Source: Actinomycetota bacterium (GTDB taxonomy: Bacteria > Actinomycetota > Actinomycetes > Actinomycetales > Microbacteriaceae). Taken from it: a stretch of DNA of 64,000 nucleotides. The stretch covers positions 1 through 64,000 of the forward strand of contig JAUZFP010000037.1 in assembly GCA_030838475.1 (NCBI GenBank). The letters are read 5' to 3'. A model generated the notes under the pieces. The model was not told where the DNA came from, searched no databases, and was given only the letters and a program-made list of their open reading frames with translations. Shown piece after piece: positions 45,635 to 54,900 of the stretch. Positions within the stretch are counted from its first letter, which is position 1, and the number at the start of each line of letters is the position of its first letter. The translations under genes and the position numbers were made by a program.

Positions 45635-46888
45635 TCAGCCGCCAGCGTCGTTGTCTGTCTCTAGGTCGTCAATCTGTCGCTCCAAGAATCTTCGGTCGGC
45701 CCCGGTCACTGCGAGCCGATGAGCACGAACAAACGCCGACTTTGCTTCGTTGCTGCGGCCGAGTCGACGTAGCGCGTTACCACGCGTCGCGTGCAGCAGG
45801 TAATAGTTCTCAAGGTCGGGCTCGATCTCCGCGAGGGCAGCCAGCAACTCCGCAGGGCCTTCGACTTCGCCGATAGCGATGGCCCGGTTCAGTGCCACCA
45901 CCGGGCTAGGCATGAACGAGTACAGCTGATCGTAGATGGCCACGATCTGCGGCCAGTCGGTTATATCGAAGGATTCCGCGTCGCAGTGCACGGCTTGGAT
46001 AGCGGCCTGGAGTTGGAAGGGCCCGGGTTGGTCGCGGCGTATGCAGTCGCGCACGATTTCGTGTCCTTCCAAGATCATCTGACGGTCCCAGCGGGTCCGG
46101 TCCTGATCGCGCAGGAGCACGATTTCCCCGGCGATGATGCGCGCGGGAACTCTCGACTCGGACAGCAGCATCAGGGCAAGCAGCCCGGCCGCCTCTGGCG
46201 CGTCGGGCATCAGTTGAACCAACACTCGCGTCAGCCGAATCGCCTCACCCCGCAACGGCGCACGGTCGGGATCGTCGGCACCGGCGTTGTAGATCAGGTA
46301 CACGACCGACAGGACCGACCGCAGCCGGGCCGGTAAGTCTGCCGTGGTCGGCACCCTGTACGAGATGTTCGCGGCCTTAATCTTGTACTTGGCTCGGACT
46401 AGACGCTTTGCCATGGTTGACTCGCTCACCAGGAAAGAGCGAGCCACTTCTTCGACACTCAGCCCGCCCAGCAATCGCAACGTGAGGGCTATCTGATGTT
46501 CCGTTCGCAGCGCCGGATGGCAGCAGGTGAAGATGAGCCGCAGCTGGTCGTCACCCATCGAACCTCCCTCCGTCGTGTCGGTATCCAGATCGCGCTGGAT
46601 TGTTTCTGTCGCCGCTTGTTGCTCCAGGTGACTACCTCGCGCTGATCGGCGGAGACCATCGATCGCACGGTTGCGTGCGGTCGTGATGATCCATCCGGCC
46701 GGGTTGGCAGGGATGCCCTCGCGCGACCACAGGTCCGCAGCGGCGACGAAAGAATCCTGCACTGCGTCTTCGGCCACAGTGATGTCACCGAACACGCGAA
46801 CAAGCGTGGCAACTGCCTGGCCGCGCACCTCGCGGAACACCCGCTCAACATCGGTCATCTCTGGGCGGGCACTGGCAGCGTTCCTCAC
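45635..46888 (-). CDS. ECF sigma factor with C-terminal TPR-like extension (ECF42 type)
   Basis: A 417-residue sigma factor. Regions 2 (residues about 12-80; [22 protein letters not shown]) and 4 (about 120-180; [27 protein letters not shown]) are followed by about 220 residues of helical repeats ([10 protein letters not shown] ... [19 protein letters not shown]). This is the ECF42 architecture, in which the extension replaces an anti-sigma factor. The GTG start overlaps the DGPF gene stop. The usual partner DGPF protein precedes it. Confidence 0.9.
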   Translation of the reverse strand: MRNAASARPEMTDVERVFREVRGQAVATLVRVFGDITVAEDAVQDSFVAAADLWSREGIPANPAGWIITTARNRAIDGLRRSARGSHLEQQAATETIQRDLDTDTTEGGSMGDDQLRLIFTCCHPALRTEHQIALTLRLLGGLSVEEVARSFLVSESTMAKRLVRAKYKIKAANISYRVPTTADLPARLRSVLSVVYLIYNAGADDPDRAPLRGEAIRLTRVLVQLMPDAPEAAGLLALMLLSESRVPARIIAGEIVLLRDQDRTRWDRQMILEGHEIVRDCIRRDQPGPFQLQAAIQAVHCDAESFDITDWPQIVAIYDQLYSFMPSPVVALNRAIAIGEVEGPAELLAALAEIEPDLENYYLLHATRGNALRRLGRSNEAKSAFVRAHRLAVTGADRRFLERQIDDLETDNDAGG

Positions 46889-47256
46889 ATTTCGACGCGA
46901 CCCGCAGCCGCGAAGGGTCGGACCTCGATCGGCTGCCCTATCGCGTCCACCACTTTGCCCGCCCAGCTCAACGCCTCATCCAGGTCGGCCGCCTCGATAA
47001 TGTAGAAGCCGGCGATGTGCTCCTTCGCCTCGACAAACGGCCCATCCGTCATTACTCGATCTGCATCAGTACCGCGAACGACCGTCGACGCATCGGGGCC
47101 GTGGAGCTGGCCCCCGAATACGAAGGTGCCACGCTTATCCATCTCGGCTTCAAGTGTGGCAACGCGCTGCATGAATGCCTGCATGTCCTCTGGCGCCATC
47201 GTCATCTCTGCGACAGCTCCCCCAGTTGCGTACGTAGAAAGCAGGTATTTGCTCAT
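46885..47256 (-). CDS. YCII/DGPF-domain protein
   Basis: A 123-residue protein, [20 protein letters not shown], with the signature [26 protein letters not shown] proteins are the characteristic genomic neighbours and targets of ECF42 sigma factors. They are small YciI-like folds of unknown activity. It is the first gene of the pair with the sigma factor, overlapping by four bases. Confidence 0.92.
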   Translation of the reverse strand: MSKYLLSTYATGGAVAEMTMAPEDMQAFMQRVATLEAEMDKRGTFVFGGQLHGPDASTVVRGTDADRVMTDGPFVEAKEHIAGFYIIEAADLDEALSWAGKVVDAIGQPIEVRPFAAAGRVEM

Positions 47257-47365
47257 CGGATCTCCCTATTACTTCTCGCGGGTCGTTCCCGCTCCTACCC
47301 TTCTTACGAACGGGATCCGACTAAAAGGACAGTCGCGAGAAAATCCTTCACCCATGTTCGGCAGG

Positions 47366-47728
47366 TCAGTTCTTCCCCTTCTTGGCGACCTTCGGCGGTA
47401 GCGCCGAAACCTTGTCGAACGCTCTGCGGACCCAGTCGGTCACCAACTCTGGTTGCTCCGCCCAGTCCGGGGGCAGCGAACGGTAGTTGCTCATCGGTCG
47501 CTCGGCTGGACCGTATGGGCCACTGCCTGGGACGCGGGCCAACTCGTCGAGATCAATCGACTCCTCCAATCGCACTCCCAAGTCTGAGCCGAACAGCCCC
47601 GCGAACATGTTGCCATTGACGAACGCGCCGAGGTTTCCGAACATGGGCTTCACGATCGCGCCCTCGAATGGCGCCATCGCCTCTATAAACGCCTGCTTGT
47701 CAGATTCGCTTGGCTTGGGGATCTGCAC
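47366..47728 (-). CDS. TfoX N-terminal-domain protein
   Basis: A 120-residue protein with the TfoX-N pattern VKPMFGNLGAFVNGNMFAGLFGSDLGVRL. Many Actinobacteria carry such stand-alone domains, and they are not competence regulators in any established way. The Lys-rich tail is PKVAKKGKN. The GTG start follows the SRPBCC gene by two bases, so the two are co-transcribed. Confidence 0.85.
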   Translation of the reverse strand: MQIPKPSESDKQAFIEAMAPFEGAIVKPMFGNLGAFVNGNMFAGLFGSDLGVRLEESIDLDELARVPGSGPYGPAERPMSNYRSLPPDWAEQPELVTDWVRRAFDKVSALPPKVAKKGKN

Positions 47729-47730
47729 GG

Positions 47731-48165
47731 CTAGCTCGCCATCGCCTCTGGTACCCGCTGGATGGCCGCGGCCTCTGATTCGACCTGCTTGGCGATCATG
47801 GAGCCCATTAGTTTCATCAGCCCCTTCGGCACGAGGTCGAGGGTGAACGACACTTCGGTCGAAGTGGACGAGAGCTTCACGAGTTCGAAGGAACCGATTG
47901 GCCGGGCCGGGCCGGCGATCACCTGGAAGTCGAGACGATTCGGTACATCCGCCAACGTGATTCGGTAGTCGCCCTTGATCGGGCGACCTCCCGGTCCCTT
48001 CATTGTCTGTGCATAGACAGCGCCGACAGTTGACGCGGCTCCGGATTCGAGGTGCACCTCGATCACATCAGGTCGCCACTTCGGATCGTTTAGACCGTCG
48101 GCCAGGAAGTCGTACACCTCGCCAATCGGACGGGGAACCGTGACCTTGTGCTTTGCGTGTGCCAT
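47731..48165 (-). CDS. SRPBCC-family (START-like) protein
   Basis: A 144-residue protein, MAHAKHKVTVPRPIGEVYDF, with the SRPBCC/polyketide-cyclase fold: a beta start with VPRPIGEVYDFLAD, a central LADVPNRLDFQVIAG strand and a long C-terminal helix (LMKLMGSMIAKQVESEAAAIQRV). It likely binds a hydrophobic ligand. The ATG at 48165 is chosen because the conserved fold begins there. It lies 77 bases downstream of the LuxR gene end. Confidence 0.82.
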   Translation of the reverse strand: MAHAKHKVTVPRPIGEVYDFLADGLNDPKWRPDVIEVHLESGAASTVGAVYAQTMKGPGGRPIKGDYRITLADVPNRLDFQVIAGPARPIGSFELVKLSSTSTEVSFTLDLVPKGLMKLMGSMIAKQVESEAAAIQRVPEAMAS

Positions 48166-48242
48166 GTCTGCAAACACTATCCGCGCCAGTGCCGGGGCGA
48201 CAGACGTCCGGTGGTGAGCACGCGTAGCGCCCTCAGGAACCA

Positions 48243-50816
48243 TCAGGACAGAAGGCCGAGCTGCTGCGCCTTAGCAATCGTGTCTTGGCGGGTAGTAGTG
48301 CCGAGCTTTGAGTAGAGCCTTGCGAGTTGTGTCTTTACGGTATTCACCGATACGAACTGCTGTTGGGCGATCTCGTTCCTCGAGCTAGTTTTTGAGAGCG
48401 CTTCAAGCAGCGATTGCTCCCGCGGGGACAGGCGGACCAGTGTCGCGTGGTCCGGGTAAGTGGGGCGGGGCGACGCCGAGTCAGGCAGAGCGATACTCAG
48501 CGTGACGCGGTCAATTGCCGTAATCGTTGCGAAGGCCGAGCGGATACCGGTTTCGTCGGCAATCGTTCGTGCGTTCTCGATGCGAGTTTGGGCGTCGCCA
48601 TGATTTCCGGTCCGGGCAGCGGCGGCCGCGTCGATGATGAGAGTGTCGAGTCGATCCCGTGGCGTCAGAACCTCTCTGGCTAGTAGGCGCGCCGTGAGAC
48701 CGCGAGCGCTACCGGGTTCGCCCGACAGGAGCAGAAGCCTGGCGAACGGAATGCCGAAAAACGGATTGCCGTGGTCGAGGTGGACGAGGTTCGAGCGAGC
48801 AAGCTGGGCACCCCCTCCGGCGGTGAGCAAGTCGGCGCGCGCTCTGGCGATGAGATTCGCGGCGATCCCCGCGTTGCGAGAAGACGGCTCGTGAGCGTGG
48901 ATGGCACGATTCACCGCGGACAACGTGTCGTAGGGGTCCTCGAACAGGAGCCCGTATTGGGCGTTCACATACACGACGTACGGCCAGAGGTCCAAGGCGT
49001 CTGAGCCGTCTCCGAGCACCGCCAACTCGACCTGGGCGCCCTCGCGGTCGAGTTGGTCCAGTGCCCGGATGGCCGCGGTAAGGTGCGCGCCGACGCCGAC
49101 CAGGTGATCGCTCCAGTAGGTCCCCGTGGGTCGACTCCGATAGCGCTCCTCCCAAAGCTTCGCGCGCGCAGGTTCCCCTCGCAATGTGTGCGTCATCGCG
49201 AGATTAGCGGCCGCGCTCGGCGCGACATAGGACGGGCCGCCAAGTTGGGCATACTCCCATGCGCGACGATAGTGTCCGATTGCAGTGTCGTTGTCCCCCT
49301 GCAGGGTGCTGTTCAGTCCACGCTGTAAATCCAACCAGGCGGTGAGCGCGTGGGCCGGTCTCTGTGTTGTACGAAGGCTCGCGGCTCGCTCCGCGACCTG
49401 ATCCCCATACGCGGCGGCCTCGTCGAATCGACCAGCCAGCCGCAGGCCGATGATGTGGCCAGCCGAGACGTAGAGCAGATCAGGGAGCTGGAGGCCACCA
49501 ATGCCTGCGGCCACTACGCGATCCGACGCATCGACCAGGGCGCGAACGGTTGCAACTCGTGAGTCGACGTCGGAATCGCCGGGGATGACCGAGGAGACCG
49601 CCTTGGTGACCGCCATTCCGGGGTATCGCTCGAGGACATCAGGCGGAGCGATGCTTAGCGTACGGGCGACGAGCTCGGGCCGGGTCATGTCCATCGCCAA
49701 CACATGGTCGGACCAAACGCAATACGCGAGTTCAAAATCCGCACCCGCTATCGCGTGGTGAAATGCCAGCACAGCGTCGGCTGGGTTTGCATTTTCAGCG
49801 AACCAGGTTGCCAGTCGTCGATGGAAGGCGCGAGCGTCCTCAGGCTTCCGCAGCATCCCCTCTCGCAACATTCTTTTCAAGGTGGCTGGGAACACAAATA
49901 CCTGCCGCCCATCGACAAAGCGCCGCTCCAGCAGACCCGGCCGCTCCATCACGCGAACCGCATCGAGCGCCCCGGTGTCCGCGGGCTCCGCCAGGTCTCG
50001 CACCATGGCGACATCAAGACGCTCCGCGAGCGAATATTGCATCAGAGAATCGACGAACGCCTTCTCGCGCCCCGACGGCATCGCAGTATTGCGGATGTAC
50101 TCTTCCGCGACCGCCTGCCACGGTTGCGCCACGCGTACAGACTCGATCATGAGGCGAAGCGCTGCGATCCACCCGCCGACCTCGGCGTGCATTTGGGTTG
50201 CCAGCTCCTGGCTTATTGCAATTCCCATTGCGCCCGAGAGCTCATGAACCTCGGCAACAGTCAGCTGAAGGTCCTCGGTCTGCAAAGTGGAAACTATGAC
50301 GGCTCCCGCTGCGAGGCGTTCAATCGGGTGCGGCGCGCGCACGCACAGCACCAGATGCAAATTCCGATGGCGTTGGACGAGGGTGACTAGATCGGCAGCC
50401 AGAGCTTCGTCGGCGAGGTGTCCGACATTGTCGATCACCACAACCACCCTGCGGTTATCGTCGAGCGCTTCGAGAGCCTCATCCAACTCGGTCAGCGGCG
50501 ATGCGGGTGGGTTGGTGACCGAGGATAGGCCGGCAGAGTTCATGCGACGCTTCAGGTGCGCGACAAATTGTTCTCGGCGTGCCAGCTCGGGGGTGAGGCT
50601 GACCCAGATCGTGACATAGTCCTCGGGCGGCAGGCTCTCGAGCCATCCCGTGACCAGAGTGGTCTTGCCAAATCCTTGCATCGCCCGGACGACGGTAACC
50701 GGTGCGAGCTCATTCAGCGATGCGTACAGCCGAGGTCGAACGAGGAGGCTCGCGGGAAGGCGAGGCAGACTACTGCCGCCGCGTGTCCGCCCCAAGTGCG
50801 CGCGTTCCCCCGTCAC
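48243..50816 (-). CDS. Large LuxR-family (MalT-like, LAL) ATP-binding regulator
   Basis: An 857-residue regulator. The N-terminal STAND-type ATPase has the P-loop VVRAMQGFGKTTL (about 44-55) and Walker B VVVVIDNVGHL. A long helical repeat region (about 300-780) follows, then a LuxR helix-turn-helix at the C-terminus (LSPREQSLLEALSKTSSRNEIAQQ ... VNTVKTQLARLYSKLGTTTR). MalT-type proteins oligomerise with ATP and inducer to activate transcription. It is the last gene of the surface-protein operon. Confidence 0.9.
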   Translation of the reverse strand: MTGERAHLGRTRGGSSLPRLPASLLVRPRLYASLNELAPVTVVRAMQGFGKTTLVTGWLESLPPEDYVTIWVSLTPELARREQFVAHLKRRMNSAGLSSVTNPPASPLTELDEALEALDDNRRVVVVIDNVGHLADEALAADLVTLVQRHRNLHLVLCVRAPHPIERLAAGAVIVSTLQTEDLQLTVAEVHELSGAMGIAISQELATQMHAEVGGWIAALRLMIESVRVAQPWQAVAEEYIRNTAMPSGREKAFVDSLMQYSLAERLDVAMVRDLAEPADTGALDAVRVMERPGLLERRFVDGRQVFVFPATLKRMLREGMLRKPEDARAFHRRLATWFAENANPADAVLAFHHAIAGADFELAYCVWSDHVLAMDMTRPELVARTLSIAPPDVLERYPGMAVTKAVSSVIPGDSDVDSRVATVRALVDASDRVVAAGIGGLQLPDLLYVSAGHIIGLRLAGRFDEAAAYGDQVAERAASLRTTQRPAHALTAWLDLQRGLNSTLQGDNDTAIGHYRRAWEYAQLGGPSYVAPSAAANLAMTHTLRGEPARAKLWEERYRSRPTGTYWSDHLVGVGAHLTAAIRALDQLDREGAQVELAVLGDGSDALDLWPYVVYVNAQYGLLFEDPYDTLSAVNRAIHAHEPSSRNAGIAANLIARARADLLTAGGGAQLARSNLVHLDHGNPFFGIPFARLLLLSGEPGSARGLTARLLAREVLTPRDRLDTLIIDAAAAARTGNHGDAQTRIENARTIADETGIRSAFATITAIDRVTLSIALPDSASPRPTYPDHATLVRLSPREQSLLEALSKTSSRNEIAQQQFVSVNTVKTQLARLYSKLGTTTRQDTIAKAQQLGLLS

Positions 50817-50840
50817 AAATGCTCTTTCGTTGCTGCCCCG

Positions 50841-51263
50841 CTACGGGATTGATTCCTGTCGCGCCAATCCCAGAATAATGTCCTCCGCCGCGTACATCGG
50901 TTTGTCGAAAGCGTCCGCCTTTGTGTTTGGCAGGAGACCGTCGAGTCGCCATTGGTCCAGAACGGCGAAACTCAGATCTGTCAGCTCGAGCAACTCTGCA
51001 GCGTCAAGGAATCCGCTCCCGCCAGCCCGGTTGCGAATGCTCCCACTCGTCACGTCCATGGCCTCTGCGATTAGCGTCGCGGGATAGCCCGCAGACAGCG
51101 TCGCCTGAATCAGCTCCCGGGTTAGTTGCCAAGCTCGCCTCCGGTTGGTTCCCGTCGCTGCACGCTCAGATGAGCGGGCTCGAAGGAGCACACTGGCCAC
51201 TCGCGCCGGCAATTGGTGTGGAGTCCTCGATGGCTTCACCGCCTCGGATTGGGAACTATTCAC
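50841..51263 (-). CDS. Helix-turn-helix protein of unknown role
   Basis: A 140-residue protein from GTG (VNSSQSEAVKPS). A helix-turn-helix lies at about 45-80 (LIQATLSAGYPATLIAEAMDVTSGSIRNRAG), followed by a second helical part that ends AAEDIILGLARQESIP. The start at 51263 has a GGGGG block five bases upstream and overlaps the preceding gene by eight bases. It is probably DNA binding. It sits between the anchored DUF11-like gene and the LuxR gene. Confidence 0.7.
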   Translation of the reverse strand: MNSSQSEAVKPSRTPHQLPARVASVLLRARSSERAATGTNRRRAWQLTRELIQATLSAGYPATLIAEAMDVTSGSIRNRAGGSGFLDAAELLELTDLSFAVLDQWRLDGLLPNTKADAFDKPMYAAEDIILGLARQESIP

Positions 51264-51930
51264 TGTTCCCCCGAGCGACTCGACGCCTGCGGATCCATAC
51301 CAGGAGCACGACAGCGCCAATGACTACTGCGCCCAGAATGGGAATGAGGAGAACGTCTGCCTCGTTCGAGTGGTTCGTGGTTGACGGTTGCAATCCGACT
51401 GTATGCGCAGGGTCGACAACCCCGCGGATCGCGTCGGGGTCTGCCGTTCGTACCAGGATCTGGGTGCCGCTGCCCGCCGGATAGAGGGTCGCAATGGTGG
51501 TGAAGCGCACTTCGCTTTTGGGAATGGTACCTAGCTTGACGGTGACCTTTCTGCTGGCTGACTTCCCCGCGTCGACCGCGATTGGCCAACTGACGTCAGC
51601 GCCTTTGTGGTCGCTAGCGGCAGTCCCGACAAACGCTGCGTAGCTGGGTATCGTGACGTCCAGTCTGCCCCTGACGGGGACGGCTCCGGCGTTGAACACC
51701 GTCGCCGTGTAGGTCAGGGTGGCCCCGGACTGTGTCTGGCCCCGTGCATCGGAGAGCGTGATCGACAGTCCGGGTGGCGGGGCGGAAGCCGTAACCCCGT
51801 CATTTGACGCCAACGTGACCGCCGCGAGGGCGGGTGCCGACATCGTCGTGGCGAGAACGGTGACACCAACGAGGATCGCCAGGAGCATCGCCCGGCGGCG
51901 ACGTGCGGATGGCACGAAGGTCGAATTCAT
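51256..51930 (-). CDS. Secreted DUF11-like protein with C-terminal membrane anchor
   Basis: A 224-residue protein. The signal peptide (about 1-37) ends APALA, and a beta-sandwich of the DUF11 type spans about 52-160 (GLSITLSDARGQTQSGATLTYTATVFNAGAVPVRG). A linker, one transmembrane helix (LLIPILGAVVIGAVVLLVWI) and a basic tail follow. It resembles one repeat of the giant protein and may be its partner at the cell surface. Its ATG lies 23 bases after the giant gene stop. Confidence 0.8.
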   Translation of the reverse strand: MNSTFVPSARRRRAMLLAILVGVTVLATTMSAPALAAVTLASNDGVTASAPPPGLSITLSDARGQTQSGATLTYTATVFNAGAVPVRGRLDVTIPSYAAFVGTAASDHKGADVSWPIAVDAGKSASRKVTVKLGTIPKSEVRFTTIATLYPAGSGTQILVRTADPDAIRGVVDPAHTVGLQPSTTNHSNEADVLLIPILGAVVIGAVVLLVWIRRRRVARGNSE

Positions 51931-51953
51931 GTCAGCGACTACCTCCGGTCCGA

Positions 51954-54900
51954 TCAGTTGTGACTAGGACGGAATCGGATACCGACCACGATTACCGTGC
52001 CGATCATCAGGAGGACGAGCGCCCATATCAGGCTGGGTCCAATATCCAAGCCGGTAAAGGCGGTCACTCGTCCCGAGCCGGGGTCGGCGGGCGCGGCAGC
52101 CACCGTGACCATCGCGGCGCAAGTCGGATCGGTGTCGCCGACGAGGCAGTTGGAGATCGTTCCGGCTGAATCGACTGGAGTGGCCACGATGTTGAGCAAC
52201 GACTCACCCGTCGATGCTCCGACCGGCAACTGCACCGAGTACTTCACCTGGACAACTCCACCGACCGGCAGCGCACCTGACCAGCCGATGGTGGGGGCTG
52301 TGTAGGTTGCCCCACCGGATGCGTCATTGTCGTAGGTCGCGTTCTGCAGAACGTTGGTGAGGTCGTCGCTGAACGATGCTGGCTGGCCGGCCGTGAACGG
52401 CACCGCCCCGGTGTTCGTGACCGTGATCGTGTAGTCGATCACTCCCCCGGGCCGCACGGTCGTGGAGTTCGCCACCTTTGCAACTTCGTACGACTGCACC
52501 GGCACGGTGACCGAGCAGGCTGGGTCGGTGGAGCCTGCAGCGCAGTTGCCGGTAGGTGTGACCACCGTGTTCTTCAGAAGGTGATCGCCGACATCCGGTG
52601 TGTTCACCGTCACCGAATAGGTGACAGTGACCGCTCCGCCGATCGGAAGCGCACCCGCCCACGAGAGCGTCGGCGCCACGTAAGTCGCTCCGCTCGACGA
52701 GTCAAAGTTGTAAGTGGCGTCGTCCAGCACGTTCGACAGATCGTCGGTGAACGTTGCCGGTGCAGCGGACGTGTAGTCCACGATTCCGGTGTTCGTCACC
52801 ACGACCGTGTACGTCACGGTCGCCCCCTGGAGCGTGGTGGTCGCCGAGGCAGTCTTGGCGGCGGCATACGACTGCACGGGAACGTGCACGGCACAGTCCG
52901 GATCAGTGGTGTCCGCGGTGCAATTGCCGCCCGATCCAACCGGGGTCAGAACGGCGTTGTCCAACGAATGGTCACCGCCGTCCGGGCTGTTCACGGTGAC
53001 CGAGTAGGTGATTGTCTCCGACTGCCCGACAGCCAGCGCCCCCGACCAGGACAGCGTCGGCGCTGCGTACACAGCACCGTTGGTTGCGTCGTTGTCATAC
53101 GTGGCATCGTCGAGCACGCTGGAGAGATCATCCGTGAAGCTCGCCGGTGCACCCGCCGTGTAGTCGGTCGCACCCGTGTTGGTGACGACGATCGTGTACG
53201 TCACCTTCGCCCCTGGCGTCGTCGTGGTAGTCGATGCGGTCTTCACGACATCGAAGGCCTTGGTCGGCACCTGTGCGGCACACGACGGGTCGGTCGATGC
53301 CCCGAAGCAGTTCCCGGTCGACCCTGTGACGACCGCGTTCTTGAGCACCTGGTCGCCCGTGTCCGGAGTGTTGACTGTCACCGTGTAGGTGAAGCTAATG
53401 CTCGCACCTACCGCCAACGGTCCCGACCACGACAGAGACGTTCCATCGAAGGTCACGCCGGCCGTCGCGTCGCCGTCGTAGGCCGCGTCGTCCAGAACAT
53501 TGGTCAGGTCATCGACGAACGTCGCGGGGCTCCCGGCGGTGTAGTCCACCTGCCCGGTGTTGGTGATCGTGATCGTGTACGGCACAACGTCCCCGGGGTT
53601 CGCAGTCGTCGCCGTGCTCGTCTTCACCGCCCGGTACGCCTGCACCAGCGTCACCGTGGAGCAGGACGGATCGGTGGATCCGGTCGGGCAGTTGCCGACA
53701 CCCACCGGCGTGAACACCGTGTTCTTCAGCGAATGGTCGCCGTTGTCCGGGTTCTTCACGGTGATCGAGTAGGTGATGGTCTTGGTTGCCCCGATTGCCA
53801 AGGCACCGGACCACGAGATGGTCGGCGCCGCGTAGGTCGAACCGTTCGACGCATCGTTGTTATAGGTCGCATCATCCAGAACGCCGGCGAGGTTGTCGGT
53901 GAAGGTCGCCGGGGTGGTCGCGTTGTACGCAAACTGCCCGGTGTTCGTGACCTGGATCGTGTACGTCACCGTCGAGCCCGGGGTCGCCGTGGGAGCGGAG
54001 GCCGACTTGGCAACCGTGTACGACGCAACCGGCGTGTTCGTTGTGCACGCCGCCGGACTGCTGCAGGTGCCGCCCGACGCCGTCGGTGTCACCGCGTTTG
54101 TCAGCAGGTGGTCGCCAGCGTCAGGGGCGTTGACCGTGACCGAGTAGGTGACGATCTGACTCGCGCCCACCGCGAGCGCACCAGACCACGACAGGGTCGG
54201 TGCGGCGAAGGTCGCGCTGTTCGACGCGTCGTTGTTGTACGTCGCGTCATCGAGAACGGCCGTCAGGTCATCCGTAAAGGTTGCCGGGTTGGCGATCGTG
54301 TAGGCAACGGCCCCCGTGTTCGTCACCGTCACCGTGTACCGCACGGTGCCGCTGGGCGTCGTGGACGCCGTCGAAGCGGTCTTGGACACGGTGTACGACG
54401 CGACGGGAGTTTGGGTACCGCAGGCAGCCGCGCTCGCGCACGTCCCGCCCGAACCCGTGGCCGCCACCGTGTTCCTGAGCTCGTCGTCACCGGTGTTCGG
54501 CCTCTTCACGGTGACCGAGTACGTGATTGTCCGTGTGCCGCCGATGGCGAGAGAACCCGACCACGACAGGGTGGGCGAGGCGAATGTAGCGCCCCCGGTA
54601 GCGTCGTTGTTGTAAGTCGCGTCATCCAGCACTCCGGTGAGGTTGTCCGCGATGGTCGCCGGATTCGAGGGGGTGTAGGCGAGCTGCCCGGTGTTGGTGA
54701 GGACCAGCGTGTAGGTCACGGTCGCGCCCGGGGTTGCCGTCGCCGTCGAGACCGACTTGGTAACCGTGTAGGACGCGACCGGCGTGTTCGTGGTGCACGC
54801 GGGAGCGGACGCGCAGGTGCCCCCACTAGCAGTGGGAACGGCGGTGTTGGTGAGCACGTGGTCGCCCGTGTCCAGGTTGCCCACCGTCACGGAGTACGTG

